A DNA stretch of 64,000 nt from an uncultured Eubacteriales bacterium. Lineage in GTDB: Bacteria > Bacillota > Clostridia > Christensenellales > CAG-917. Shown here in pieces: positions 54,727 through 63,300 of the stretch. The DNA is taken from assembly GCA_900548005.1 (NCBI GenBank), contig URIZ01000006.1, positions 11,262-75,261 of the forward strand, written 5' to 3'. The notes under the pieces were generated by a model, which saw nothing but the letters and a program-made list of their open reading frames with translations, was not told the DNA's origin and searched no databases. The translations under genes and the position numbers were made by a program. The stretch's first letter is position 1. The number at the start of each line of letters is the position of its first letter.

Positions 54727-54825
54727 GCAACTTGCTTGCAAGGGTTGCGTAGCGTATGTATTCACGTAGCAACGCCTTTGAAAAAGGCGAAACCGCAGGT
54801 TTCTATGCGCAAGCATAGCAGTTGC
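54727..54825. other. Second multi-branched hairpin cluster
   Basis: Closing stem GCAACT/AGTTGC (54727-54732/54820-54825) around perfect hairpins GTTGC/GCAAC (54744-54773), GCCTTT/AAAGGC (54774-54788, GAA loop), GAAACC/GGTTTC (54789-54803, GCA loop) and CTATGC/GCATAG (54803-54818, GCAA loop). Part of the 781-bp gap 54549-55329. Style matches the tRNA-Ala element. Confidence 0.65.
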
Positions 54826-54945
54826 GAGTAGCCTGCCGAAACATCCAGCCGTAAGGCGCATATCTTGCTTTTTCTTTTCGCTACGCTAGATTCTTCGATT
54901 CTCTCAGAATGACAAGGAAAAATTTAGAATTTCACCGCTTAAAAA

Positions 54946-55107
54946 TACCAAGCCGACAATCTCGCGAAATTGAGGCAGGAGTTTTTGTCCGTGTCTGAAC
55001 TGTCAAAGATTTTCGGCGCGGTTAGCAGAACAACAAGCCTAATGCGGCTCTCGGCGTTGCTTGCAAGCAAGCTATGCCGTTGCCGCAATGACGGCTTTTG
55101 TTCGGAA
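54946..55107 (+). repeat. Second interspersed repeat family, copy 2
   Basis: Inverted relative to 47426-47589, with high identity across about 160 bp. Just upstream (54882-54915) is a stretch of the widespread ATTCTTCG...CTCAGAATGACA type. Confidence 0.75.
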
Positions 55108-55113
55108 CAAGAA

Positions 55114-55176
55114 AGGCACGGCTTGAAACAAAACCCAACGTACATTTAGTACGTGATTTTGGAGCAAGCCGTGCCT
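55114..55176. repeat. GTAC-core nested foldback
   Basis: Outer 12-bp stem AGGCACGGCTTG/CAAGCCGTGCCT, inner CAAAA/TTTTG, core ACGTACATTTAGTACGTGA (55138-55156). Confidence 0.8.
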
Positions 55177-55236
55177 GACAAAGTTATTCGCAGTTTGGTG
55201 TATAAACGAGCGCGATATTTAGATGAAGAACAAGAA

Positions 55237-55299
55237 AGAGCCACGCTAACGGCAACCCTAATGTACACATAGTACATGAGTTGACGGGAGCGTGGCTCT
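55237..55299. repeat. GTAC-core nested foldback
   Basis: Outer 11-bp stem AGAGCCACGCT/AGCGTGGCTCT, inner CAAC/GTTG, core ATGTACACATAGTACATGA (55261-55279). Same design as the previous unit with different outer arms. Confidence 0.8.
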
Positions 55300-55329
55300 G
55301 CCGCAGTCATTCGCTAAATAGCGCGCTCG

Positions 55330-56784
55330 TTAGTCGCGCTCGTGAGCAACGTTGAAATCCTCATAATAATTCAATGGCACGCAATCAAACGTATTGTCTT
55401 TCTTCAACTCGATGCGGGTGCAACCGCGTTGAGAGTGCTTTTTGAAGATGCCGGGATAGGCGAGATAGTCAACGGACATGCCGTAGGTAAGACGGATTGA
55501 ACGGTCTGCTCCTGCGGGCGTGTAGTTGACGGAGAAGTTGTTGTAGTGGTCGTGACCGCAGAACACGCCTTGCATGCCGTGGGTGAGGCCCGTTTCAAAC
55601 AACTCGTCGGATCTGCTGCCGCAGAAGACGCCGTAGGTGCGAACGCCGTTCTTTTTCTTGTCGGTCTCGCCCATTTTGCCGTAGATAAACTCGGTCTTGC
55701 CGCGCTCTGTTTCAACGGTTTTGCCTTTGGTCATGGTTTCGCCGCTGTCGATGACGTTTGCCCAAGCGTTGCGGTACTCTTCAAGCGGAATGTGGAAGAA
55801 TGCAATGTTGTTGACGGTGTTATTGTTGTTGTGGTCTTTGGACAATCTTTCGATCTCGGTTGCGTACCAATCGATTTGGCATTGGTGGATGTTGTCATAC
55901 TTCCACGCCATTCCGAAATAGTCGCCGTCCGTGTAGCTGTGGCTGTCGAAGGTCACAACCGTTTGATTGATAGAGCCGTCGCTGTTCTTGACCACGATCA
56001 TGTCGTTGCCAAAGCCGCGAGCGTCATTGCCGATGTAGTCCTTCTTGTCGCAGAAACCGCGGCGGAAAAGGCAATACTTGAAACCTGCATTCTCATAGTA
56101 ATCGCAGATTTCGTCACGGGAGTAGAGGCTGTAAAGCTCGGTGTCGTGGTTGCCGAACGCAAACGTCCAATATACGCCGAGAGTTTCCATCATGTTGGAG
56201 AAGATCTTGGTTGCGTTGAGATTGTTGAACGTACCCGATTGCACAGGCACGGGGTATGCAATGTCACCGGTGACAACCACAAGGTCGGGTTGCTCTTGTC
56301 TGATCATGGTGGCAACCGCGTTCATAGCCCACGCGTCTTTTTGGTGAGTGAAACTGCCGCCGCCGATATGTACGTCGGTGAATTGCAAGATCTTGAATTC
56401 TCTGCCGTCTTCCTTGGTGAACGTCCAATATCCGTTGCCGCTTTCCTCGGGCTTTTGGGGCGCGAGTTGCGTGTGAGCGGTGTATTCGACCTTGCTGTAG
56501 GAAGTGGCTTGTTGAATAAGACCTTTTGTGCCGACTGCCGTTGCAATTGCGCAGCCGCTGAAGAAGATCACGATTGCAAGCACAATGCTGCCCGTGATGA
56601 TGAGAGCTTTTGCCGTGCGTTTTTTCTTTTGTTCGGGAGTGAGTTGCTTTTTGGCTTTTTTGCCTTTCTTTTGCGCTTTCTTCTCTTCTTGATCGGAAAG
56701 GATGCCTTCTTTTTCGAGCGTTTCGTCCGCAGTGGCGGTTTCGTCTTGCTCGGTGGCGATTTCGTTTTTGATTTCGTCGCTCAT
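55330..56784 (-). CDS. Membrane-anchored metallophosphoesterase
   Basis: 484 residues. A charged cytoplasmic N-terminus (1-62), one membrane anchor (about 63-85), then a calcineurin-like domain facing outward: ILQFTDVHIGGGS, VVVTGDIAYP, FGNHDTE, and the metal histidines in FFHIPLEE and GVFCGHDHYNN. Substrate unknown; could act on surface phospho-esters. SD present (AAGGAGAA). An inverted copy of its stop region lies downstream. Confidence 0.9.
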   Translation of the reverse strand: MSDEIKNEIATEQDETATADETLEKEGILSDQEEKKAQKKGKKAKKQLTPEQKKKRTAKALIITGSIVLAIVIFFSGCAIATAVGTKGLIQQATSYSKVEYTAHTQLAPQKPEESGNGYWTFTKEDGREFKILQFTDVHIGGGSFTHQKDAWAMNAVATMIRQEQPDLVVVTGDIAYPVPVQSGTFNNLNATKIFSNMMETLGVYWTFAFGNHDTELYSLYSRDEICDYYENAGFKYCLFRRGFCDKKDYIGNDARGFGNDMIVVKNSDGSINQTVVTFDSHSYTDGDYFGMAWKYDNIHQCQIDWYATEIERLSKDHNNNNTVNNIAFFHIPLEEYRNAWANVIDSGETMTKGKTVETERGKTEFIYGKMGETDKKKNGVRTYGVFCGSRSDELFETGLTHGMQGVFCGHDHYNNFSVNYTPAGADRSIRLTYGMSVDYLAYPGIFKKHSQRGCTRIELKKDNTFDCVPLNYYEDFNVAHERD

Positions 56785-56884
56785 AATTTTTCTCCTTGTT
56801 TTGCTATATTGTTATAACATATTTTATTGTAACACAAAATATTTCCTTTGTATAGCGGGATTTGCAGACAAAAAACAATGCTTT

Positions 56885-57790
56885 TCAATCCCTGTTTTCG
56901 CTGCCTATGGCGCAAGCGTTCAAATCATTTTCGTTTGCATTGCCGTCTGATTGCGCATCGTCTTCGATGCGGATAAACGTGACGTCCGCATTGGTTGCCG
57001 CCATGACTTTGTCGTGAAGCTCTTTTGACACGTCTTTGCCGTCATAGCGCACAAAAACGTCGCCCACCTTTGCTCCGAAACCGTAGTCGTGAAGGACAAT
57101 TTTGTCAATCGTCACGCCCAAATCGTCACAAGCGGCGGATATCGCGTTTTTCTCGTCTTGCGCGCCGTCCCCGACCACGATTGCCTTGACGTTGTCAACA
57201 ACCATTTTGATTGCCACGACAACGATAAACACGCTCACCACGATGCCAAAGATTGCGTCAACGGCATAGTCCACGTTGCTGGATATGGCAAAGGACACCA
57301 CGCTTGTTGCCGTCACGCCGATGTCGAGAAAGCTGTCGATCATGATTGCCTTGATTGCGGTGGACTTGATCTTTTTGTTGGCAAAATAATACATCAATCC
57401 CATGCCGATTTTGACGGGGAGCGTGACGCTGATAAGCACGCAGTTTTGCCAGCTGAACCACACGGGCTCGGGCATCGCCAAACGGTTGATGGAGCGCAAG
57501 AAAAACAATCCGCCCACCACGACAGCCACAACGGACACGATAAAGCCCGACAGATATTCGCCCCTGCCGTAGCCAAACGGAGCTTTTTCGCTTTTTGGCG
57601 CAAGCAGGACAATGAAAAATATGAGCGTGACTATGCACGTGATTATATCAAGAAAACTGTTGACCGCATCAAGCATAATGCAAAGGCTGTTGGAACTTAG
57701 CCCCACGTACATTTTGACGATCGCAAGAATCACGTTGACAATGATGCCGACGCTCACGAGTATGATTGATTTTTTCACGCGATCTTTCAT
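56885..57790 (-). CDS. Cation diffusion facilitator (CDF) transporter
   Basis: 301 residues with six helices and a cytoplasmic C-terminal domain. Metal sites are visible as SLCIMLDAVNSFLDI (helix II) and MIDSFLDIGVTA (helix V). The usual HxxxD/DxxxD pattern is altered, with N or D in place of H, which suggests selectivity other than zinc, perhaps Mn or Fe (inference). ATGA overlap with the upstream gene. Confidence 0.9.
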   Translation of the reverse strand: MKDRVKKSIILVSVGIIVNVILAIVKMYVGLSSNSLCIMLDAVNSFLDIITCIVTLIFFIVLLAPKSEKAPFGYGRGEYLSGFIVSVVAVVVGGLFFLRSINRLAMPEPVWFSWQNCVLISVTLPVKIGMGLMYYFANKKIKSTAIKAIMIDSFLDIGVTATSVVSFAISSNVDYAVDAIFGIVVSVFIVVVAIKMVVDNVKAIVVGDGAQDEKNAISAACDDLGVTIDKIVLHDYGFGAKVGDVFVRYDGKDVSKELHDKVMAATNADVTFIRIEDDAQSDGNANENDLNACAIGSENRD

Positions 57791-58095
57791 TCTATTTCAC
57801 TTCCTTGTCTTCTCGCTTGCTTATTCTTTTTGCCGTGACGAGCTTTCTTTTCAAGCGGTGTATCCACATGCTCGTTTTCGGCTGTATTTGCACAAATCGC
57901 AGGTTTATCGGGTTTTTTGCGCTGATAAACGTATCTTTCAAGCTTTTTCTTGTCGCCTTGTACTCTTTTTGCAAGCACGATGGAGAGCGTTGCGACAATC
58001 ACCGCAAACACGCCCACAAGCGCGGATAGGAGCGCAACGACAAAGTCTTGATTGACTGCCGCCAATATGAAACTTGAAAAAATCACACTTCTCAT
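57787..58095 (-). CDS. Small single-pass membrane protein
   Basis: 102 residues: short N-terminus, one membrane helix (about 18-45, VVALLSALVGVFAVIVATLS), and a strongly basic tail. No family recognised. ATGA overlaps at both ends tie it to the surface protein upstream and the CDF transporter downstream. The frame is open upstream inside the previous gene, but this ATG fits the coupling. Confidence 0.65.
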   Translation of the reverse strand: MRSVIFSSFILAAVNQDFVVALLSALVGVFAVIVATLSIVLAKRVQGDKKKLERYVYQRKKPDKPAICANTAENEHVDTPLEKKARHGKKNKQARRQGSEIE

Positions 58096-59774
58096 TTCAG
58101 CGGTCTCCTTTTCAAAATCAAAGTCAGCGCAAGCGCAACCGCGGCACACGCAAGCGTTGTTGCAACCGTCAAAAGCGCAATCGTAACCGCCGTCCATTCA
58201 AAGCGTTCAACGGGCGGTTCGCCGTAAAAAGCTATCACGTTGGTTGCCGTGTCAAACTTCAACACGCCGCCCAGCGCCTCGAGATCGAGCAAGGCGTTTT
58301 CCCCTTCGACCGCAATCCATTTTGCGCCGCTCGGAGAGTTTGTCCACGCAACAAAATACGGCTCTTTTGGCTCAACCACGTTGCCATAATTGTCGGTGAG
58401 CACCACTTTGTAGGCGGCAATCGCTCTTGCTCCGTCATACGCCTTTACGTCTTCTGTCGCAACGATTTCCACCTTTGCGGTCTTGAAATTGGCAAAGCCT
58501 TCATCGCTGGACACGACAAACTTTCTGCCGTCAGCGGCGGTGATTTCCACTTCCTTGGGATATACAACGTATCTGCCGCCGTCCACAAAAACGCTGTGTC
58601 TGTTGCGGCTGACCACCGTGTAATTGGTGTTGGAACAAGCGGCATAAATTCTGTACGAGTTGCTTGCAACGTCCTTGTTGACGTCATCCGAATAGTAAAG
58701 CGAGATTCCGAGATCGCTTATTTTATCTCCGTTTGCGAGCTTTGTCGCGTCAACGTAAAACTCAACGCTTTCAAGCGGCACAAGGTCTTCGCCGACAAGC
58801 GAGAACGCGTCCGAGATGTAGACGTACACTTCTCTCTTTTGTACGGTCACCTGCACGGGTATGTCGGTGACGTTGATATAGTTGCCGCTCTTTGACACGT
58901 AGTCGAAAAACACGGTGTAGCTTGTATCTCTTGCACTCGGCATAACCGCCGCAACGTCGCCGACGCCGACAAAAGCCGCGTCCGTTTGCGCGCCGCTTAC
59001 CGCAAAATGCCCGCCGTCCGAAATCATTTTTTCATCGGTGACAAGAGCTTTGAGCCTGCCTGCGATTTGCCCCACGCTTTCGCCGTACACAACGGACAAA
59101 CCGTCAAAACTCGGCTTGTCAAGCGTTGCCTTTGTCACGGCACAATGCTTTGACGGGCTGTATCTTGTCACAATATGCGTCTTGCCGTCAAAGTTGACAG
59201 TCTCGGTGACAACGTATCTCACGTCATACTCGCCAACGTCCGCGCCTGCAAACAGCAATTTGTTTGCGCCTGCCGATTGAGCGTACAAGTCTTTATACTC
59301 GCCGTCCGCCGCCTTGTATTGAAGACGAGAAGACGTTTCGTTGACAGCTGCCGCATGCTCGCAAGTCACCGTTATGCCGCTCGACACCGAATACCGAGCG
59401 GACTCTTTGTCAAGCGTAGGCTCGGCAAGGGGCGGAAGATGAAACTCTATATCGTAATACTCGTTGAGATTGCTCTCAATATCTTCGCCTATTATACCGC
59501 GCGCGACAAGCTCCTTTTTGATCGCCTTGTACAGCACGATCGAATAGGCTTTGTCGGGGTTTGCGATGTCGATAAAACTGCCGCTTGCGCACGCATAGTC
59601 GAGCTTTGCGCCGTCAAGATACAGCTCCCAGCTTTGTCCGTCTTGCGTTTTCACGACAAAACGGGGCTTGTCTTGCGCATTTGCAACGGGAGCTTGCACA
59701 AAAAGAGCAACGGCAAAAAGCGCGATAAACGCGCACACCAAAACTATGAAAATTGTCTTGCTTTGTTTTGTCAC
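58092..59774 (-). CDS. Anchored surface protein with MBG-like repeats
   Basis: 560 residues. Signal peptide (about 8-34, ending VANAQD), a series of beta domains with repeated patterns ending in VxKATLDKP, VTVQKREVYVYI and YPKEVEITA that resemble MBG/Ig-like modules of Gram-positive surface proteins, and a C-terminal membrane helix (about 530-553) with a basic end (KRRPLK). No LPXTG. First gene of a coupled three-gene operon with a metal transporter, an odd pairing. Confidence 0.75.
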   Translation of the reverse strand: MTKQSKTIFIVLVCAFIALFAVALFVQAPVANAQDKPRFVVKTQDGQSWELYLDGAKLDYACASGSFIDIANPDKAYSIVLYKAIKKELVARGIIGEDIESNLNEYYDIEFHLPPLAEPTLDKESARYSVSSGITVTCEHAAAVNETSSRLQYKAADGEYKDLYAQSAGANKLLFAGADVGEYDVRYVVTETVNFDGKTHIVTRYSPSKHCAVTKATLDKPSFDGLSVVYGESVGQIAGRLKALVTDEKMISDGGHFAVSGAQTDAAFVGVGDVAAVMPSARDTSYTVFFDYVSKSGNYINVTDIPVQVTVQKREVYVYISDAFSLVGEDLVPLESVEFYVDATKLANGDKISDLGISLYYSDDVNKDVASNSYRIYAACSNTNYTVVSRNRHSVFVDGGRYVVYPKEVEITAADGRKFVVSSDEGFANFKTAKVEIVATEDVKAYDGARAIAAYKVVLTDNYGNVVEPKEPYFVAWTNSPSGAKWIAVEGENALLDLEALGGVLKFDTATNVIAFYGEPPVERFEWTAVTIALLTVATTLACAAVALALTLILKRRPLK

Positions 59775-60007
59775 GATGCTCTCTTTTCTTTTGCTTGTAT
59801 TTTGTCACAAACGACAAATATTGTGTCTGCCCTATGGCTTGCCTATGCAAATATTGTCGTTTTTCGCCCTTTCAAGATATATGATTATATCATCAAAATC
59901 GCCTTTTAGCAATACGGGCGCGACATAAAATACATTTTAACTTATAATATATACAAACAAAATGTCCGTTTTATTTGAATTAGTTGCGAAATCCGCCGTT
60001 TTTAATA

Positions 60008-60036
60008 TTGTTTTAAGACGGCAAAAGTAGTATAAT
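60008..60036 (+). promoter_or_regulatory. Response-regulator gene promoter
   Basis: TTGTTT (60008-60013), 17 bp, TATAAT (60031-60036). Confidence 0.7.
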
Positions 60037-60080
60037 AATAATCAAATTGCAAAGAAACTCATTCTTTTTAGGAGAACACA

Positions 60081-60761
60081 ATGAGAATACTGCTTGTTGA
60101 AGACGAAAAAGAATTGTCAAGAGCTCTTGCTCAAATGCTCATGAAAGACGGCTATGACGTCGACTGCGTGTACGACGGCGCGGACGGGCTCAATTTTGCG
60201 TCCACCGGGATGTACGACATCGTGCTGCTTGACGTGATGATGCCAAAGCTCAACGGCTTTGAAGTGCTTGCCAAACTTCGCGCAAGAAAACTCGAAACCC
60301 CCGTCATCATGCTCACCGCTCTCACCGACGAGAGAGACAAGATCGAAGGTCTAGATAAAGGCGCGGACGATTATGTGTCCAAACCCTTCTCTTTCAACGA
60401 GCTTTCCGCTCGCATCCGCGCGGTGCTCAGAAGAAGGGGCAAACTGCTCTCGGACAACAAACTGGAATACCGCAACGCGTCCCTTGATTTGACCACGTTT
60501 ACCCTCTCCACCGACAAAGCGTCAATCAATCTCACCGGCAAAGAGTTCGAGCTGTTGAGATACCTTTTTGAATATCCCAACTTTGTTGCGACAAAGGAAA
60601 ATCTCATTCTCAAAGCATGGGGGCTCAACAGCGAGTTCGAGTCCAACAACCTTGAAGTGTACATGTCCTTCCTGCGCAAGAAACTCTCCCATCTCGACGC
60701 CGATTTCACAATCGAATCCGTGCGCGGAGTGGGCTATCGCCTGAGCCAACCCAAAGCATAA
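60081..60761 (+). CDS. OmpR-family response regulator
   Basis: 226 residues: receiver domain with acidic pocket (VEDEKE), phosphorylated Asp in IVLLDVMMPKLNGFEV, conserved Lys in DYVSKPFSF, and a winged-helix output domain (about 128-225, ending in VRGVGYRLSQP). Partner of the kinase downstream. Confidence 0.97.
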   Translation: MRILLVEDEKELSRALAQMLMKDGYDVDCVYDGADGLNFASTGMYDIVLLDVMMPKLNGFEVLAKLRARKLETPVIMLTALTDERDKIEGLDKGADDYVSKPFSFNELSARIRAVLRRRGKLLSDNKLEYRNASLDLTTFTLSTDKASINLTGKEFELLRYLFEYPNFVATKENLILKAWGLNSEFESNNLEVYMSFLRKKLSHLDADFTIESVRGVGYRLSQPKA

Positions 60762-60767
60762 CACGGG

Positions 60768-60796
60768 GCGCGACACAAGTCGTGCTTTTGTTTTTA
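60768..60796 (+). terminator. Terminator-like hairpin between response regulator and kinase
   Basis: Stem GCGCGAC/GTCGTGC with an ACAA loop, then TTTTGTTTTTA. It would leave less kinase than regulator mRNA. Confidence 0.6.
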
Positions 60797-60861
60797 TATG
60801 ACAAAATCGGCATTTTACACCGCTGTTTTGACAGTATAAACTGCCGATTGGAGCAATATAG

Positions 60862-62118
60862 ATGGATATCATCCGCAAACAACGTATCGAATACACCGTC
60901 ACTTCGACGCTCATCTCCGCCATTTTTTTGCTTATCGTGCTGGGCGGTCTTTTCGGCGTTGTGTACGGCTCAAACGACATCTTTATCCGCAACAATCTCG
61001 ACAAGGCTCTTGCCGATCCTGTAAACTACAACGAGAGCGTGCCAAACGATCTGAAATGCGTCTTTATCTACAAATACGACAACGGCACTTTCAAGATGAG
61101 CGGCAACTTGAGCATCTATTCAAAAGAAGACGCCGAAGAAATCGTAGCAAAATCTTTGGCGGTCAAGGAAGGCAAATTCAAAGTGGGCAACCGCTACTTT
61201 GTCGTGGCAAGCAAAGATTATGAACACGGCACTCTCTTTGCGCTTATAGACCGTACGTCATACCACAAACAGCTCTCCAACACCGCAATCATGGTGACGT
61301 TGCTCTATTGTTGCTCTGTGGTGTTTGTCGCGCTGCTTGCCTTGCTCTCGTCTGCAAGACTGCTCCACCCCGTCGCAACCGCCATGACAAAACAACGCGA
61401 CCTTATCGCCAACGCGTCACACGAGCTGAAAACGCCCTTGACAATCATCGGCACAAACCTGTCCGTCATCAAGAGCGAGCCGCAATCTACGGTTGCAGAC
61501 AACCAAAAATGGATTGATTCCATCACCGCGCAACTCGTGCGCATGAAAGATCTTATCAACAGCATGCTGGAACTTAGCAAGCTCGAACAAAGCGAACTGC
61601 CCAAGCAAGAAGTGGATTTCAGCTCCATTGTGGAAGGCGCGTGCCTGAGCTTTGAAGCAACGTGCTTTGAAAAGGACGTGAAACTCATCACCGAGATTCA
61701 GCCGTTTGTCAATCTCTACGGCGAGCAAAACTCGCTTGAACGTCTTGTGGTAATTCTTCTTGACAACGCAATCAAGTATTCGGGCGAAAAAGGCAAAGTG
61801 GGCTTGAAACTCTGTGTGGAAAACAAAAAGGCGCATCTGTCCGTCATGAACACGGGCGAGTGTATCTCAAAAGAAGACGCAAAGCACGTGTTTGACCGCT
61901 TCTACCGCACGGACGGCGCAAGACAAAACACCGACAACCAAAGTTTCGGGCTTGGGCTTGCAATCGCCGCAACCACCGTCAAAGCGCATGACGGCACAAT
62001 CGAGTGCCACGGCATAGAAGACAAGGGCACGGTGTTTGACGTCTACATCCCGCTTATCCGCAAGAAAAAAGACGGCACACCCGTCGTCCCCAAAAAGAAA
62101 AGCCACTTCGATTTCTAA
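60862..62118 (+). CDS. Sensor histidine kinase
   Basis: 418 residues. Membrane helices at about 15-37 and 136-162 flank an extracellular sensor of about 95 residues; no clear HAMP. The phosphorylated His is in ANASHELKTPLTIIGTNLS, N box LLDNAIKYSGEKG, G box FGLGLAIAATTVKAHDG. Forms a pair with the upstream OmpR regulator; signal unknown. GGAGCAAT before the ATG. Confidence 0.96.
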   Translation: MDIIRKQRIEYTVTSTLISAIFLLIVLGGLFGVVYGSNDIFIRNNLDKALADPVNYNESVPNDLKCVFIYKYDNGTFKMSGNLSIYSKEDAEEIVAKSLAVKEGKFKVGNRYFVVASKDYEHGTLFALIDRTSYHKQLSNTAIMVTLLYCCSVVFVALLALLSSARLLHPVATAMTKQRDLIANASHELKTPLTIIGTNLSVIKSEPQSTVADNQKWIDSITAQLVRMKDLINSMLELSKLEQSELPKQEVDFSSIVEGACLSFEATCFEKDVKLITEIQPFVNLYGEQNSLERLVVILLDNAIKYSGEKGKVGLKLCVENKKAHLSVMNTGECISKEDAKHVFDRFYRTDGARQNTDNQSFGLGLAIAATTVKAHDGTIECHGIEDKGTVFDVYIPLIRKKKDGTPVVPKKKSHFDF

Positions 62119-62120
62119 GC

Positions 62121-62150
62121 AAAAAGCACGACCGTCAAGCCGTGCTTTTT
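62121..62150 (+). terminator. Terminator of the two-component operon
   Basis: Stem AAAAAGCACG/CGTGCTTTTT with a 10-nt loop. Confidence 0.85.
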
Positions 62151-62215
62151 AATTAATAATGAATATTAACAATGAATAATTGCGGAAGGCGTAGCCTTAT
62201 CCAAACAATTATTGT
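62145..62215 (+). repeat. Interspersed repeat, short third copy
   Basis: Contains ACAATGAATAATTGCGG then AAGGCGTAGCCTTATCC as in the start of copy 2, closing with CAATTATTGT, so it is a compact foldback with the first 45 bp or so of the family. Confidence 0.65.
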
Positions 62216-62229
62216 TTTATAAAACCACA

Positions 62230-62841
62230 CTAGTTTTCAGCTTTTTCAAGTTTGTTTTTATGTTTTATAATCTCAAAAAGCGATACTATTTCTTGCAATG
62301 AACTCATACAGACCCTGTAACTATCACTAGATTTATTCAACCCCACATTAAACAGAGTCTTTGAAACAATATCGTATGTGACTTGTGGCACTTCGATTTT
62401 ATTTATTCTTATAATTAATCTCAAGTCCTTACAGTTGCCACTTGATTCTGCAATTGCCAATCCGCTCCCAAACCCCGCTGCGCCTGCACCTATAGTTCTT
62501 GTACTCCCGTTTTCATAAATTTCAAAATTAACTATTTCATCAAAATCAACAACATATAACTTTTGCTTATCATAGTCCACTAGTGCAACTTTCTTCATTT
62601 CTGTTGACACGCATATCTTCTTTTTATTCTCATTAGACTTAGAACTCGTCCAATAATCAGATACATATATGATCTTATTGATTGGAATATTCTTTTGCAA
62701 CAAGTATTCATCAATTTTCTTATTCAATTCAATGTTGTTCTCACAGTTTTTCTTTGTGATTGAATACACCGATACAACAAATACAATTAAAAATACAGCC
62801 AATACCAGCGTAAATATCAACAAAAAATATAAATACAGCAT
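62230..62841 (-). CDS. Single-pass membrane protein of unknown function
   Basis: 203 residues. N-terminal membrane helix (about 5-28), then a soluble domain with DYDKQKLYVVDFDEIVNFEI and a glycine-rich GAGAAGFGSGLA. Resembles proteins that carry a PH-like or SHOCT-type domain, but I cannot name it. GGAGATAA before the ATG. Follows the FxLYD gene by 13 nt and is probably co-transcribed. AT-rich. Confidence 0.65.
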   Translation of the reverse strand: MLYLYFLLIFTLVLAVFLIVFVVSVYSITKKNCENNIELNKKIDEYLLQKNIPINKIIYVSDYWTSSKSNENKKKICVSTEMKKVALVDYDKQKLYVVDFDEIVNFEIYENGSTRTIGAGAAGFGSGLAIAESSGNCKDLRLIIRINKIEVPQVTYDIVSKTLFNVGLNKSSDSYRVCMSSLQEIVSLFEIIKHKNKLEKAEN

Positions 62842-62854
62842 TCTATTTATCTCC

Positions 62855-63286
62855 TTACCAATATATAATATCCGCTATTTTATATGTTGCGGGTTTTGTA
62901 CTTGGAAAACTAAACAATGTCGCTTCAAACAGCCACGTATCGCCGTCTCCAAGATTGTTTATGTTTGCAAGTGCTGTTCCAAGATTATTCCCGGCACTAT
63001 CATAGACTGAGAATTCGATACTAGCATAAGACAAATTCTTCCCTGTATTGTTTTTCGCCACGCCGTTTATCTTAGCCGAATAGCCCAATGATTCCAAATA
63101 ACTAACCGAGATGCTTGTATCTGAAACATTAATCGTCCTTTTTGAAGATCCACTATCAACTGAAAAAACAATTGCAAAAACAATAATAAGCACAACCACA
63201 AAGGCTATGACCGAAACGATTATTATTTTATTGCTATTTTTGTTGTTATTATTTATGTTCCCATTCGAAAAAGATATATCTTCCAT
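62855..63286 (-). CDS. Anchored FxLYD-domain protein
   Basis: 143 residues: asparagine-rich N-terminus, one membrane helix (about 20-42), and an outer beta-sandwich with the FxLYD-type pattern GVAKNNTGKNLSYASIEFSV and YDSAGNNLGTALANI. Such domains occur on Gram-positive surface proteins, role unknown. AAGGAGTT before the ATG. Confidence 0.78.
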   Translation of the reverse strand: MEDISFSNGNINNNNKNSNKIIIVSVIAFVVVLIIVFAIVFSVDSGSSKRTINVSDTSISVSYLESLGYSAKINGVAKNNTGKNLSYASIEFSVYDSAGNNLGTALANINNLGDGDTWLFEATLFSFPSTKPATYKIADIIYW

Positions 63287-63300
63287 AAAAAACTCCTTAC

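Noticed and set aside
54939..55145. A 68-codon frame similar to one at 47461-47760 (shared ESRIRLVVLLTAPKIF)
   Set aside because: Similarity reflects the repeat family; no ribosome binding site and different lengths and ends, so I do not call a gene.
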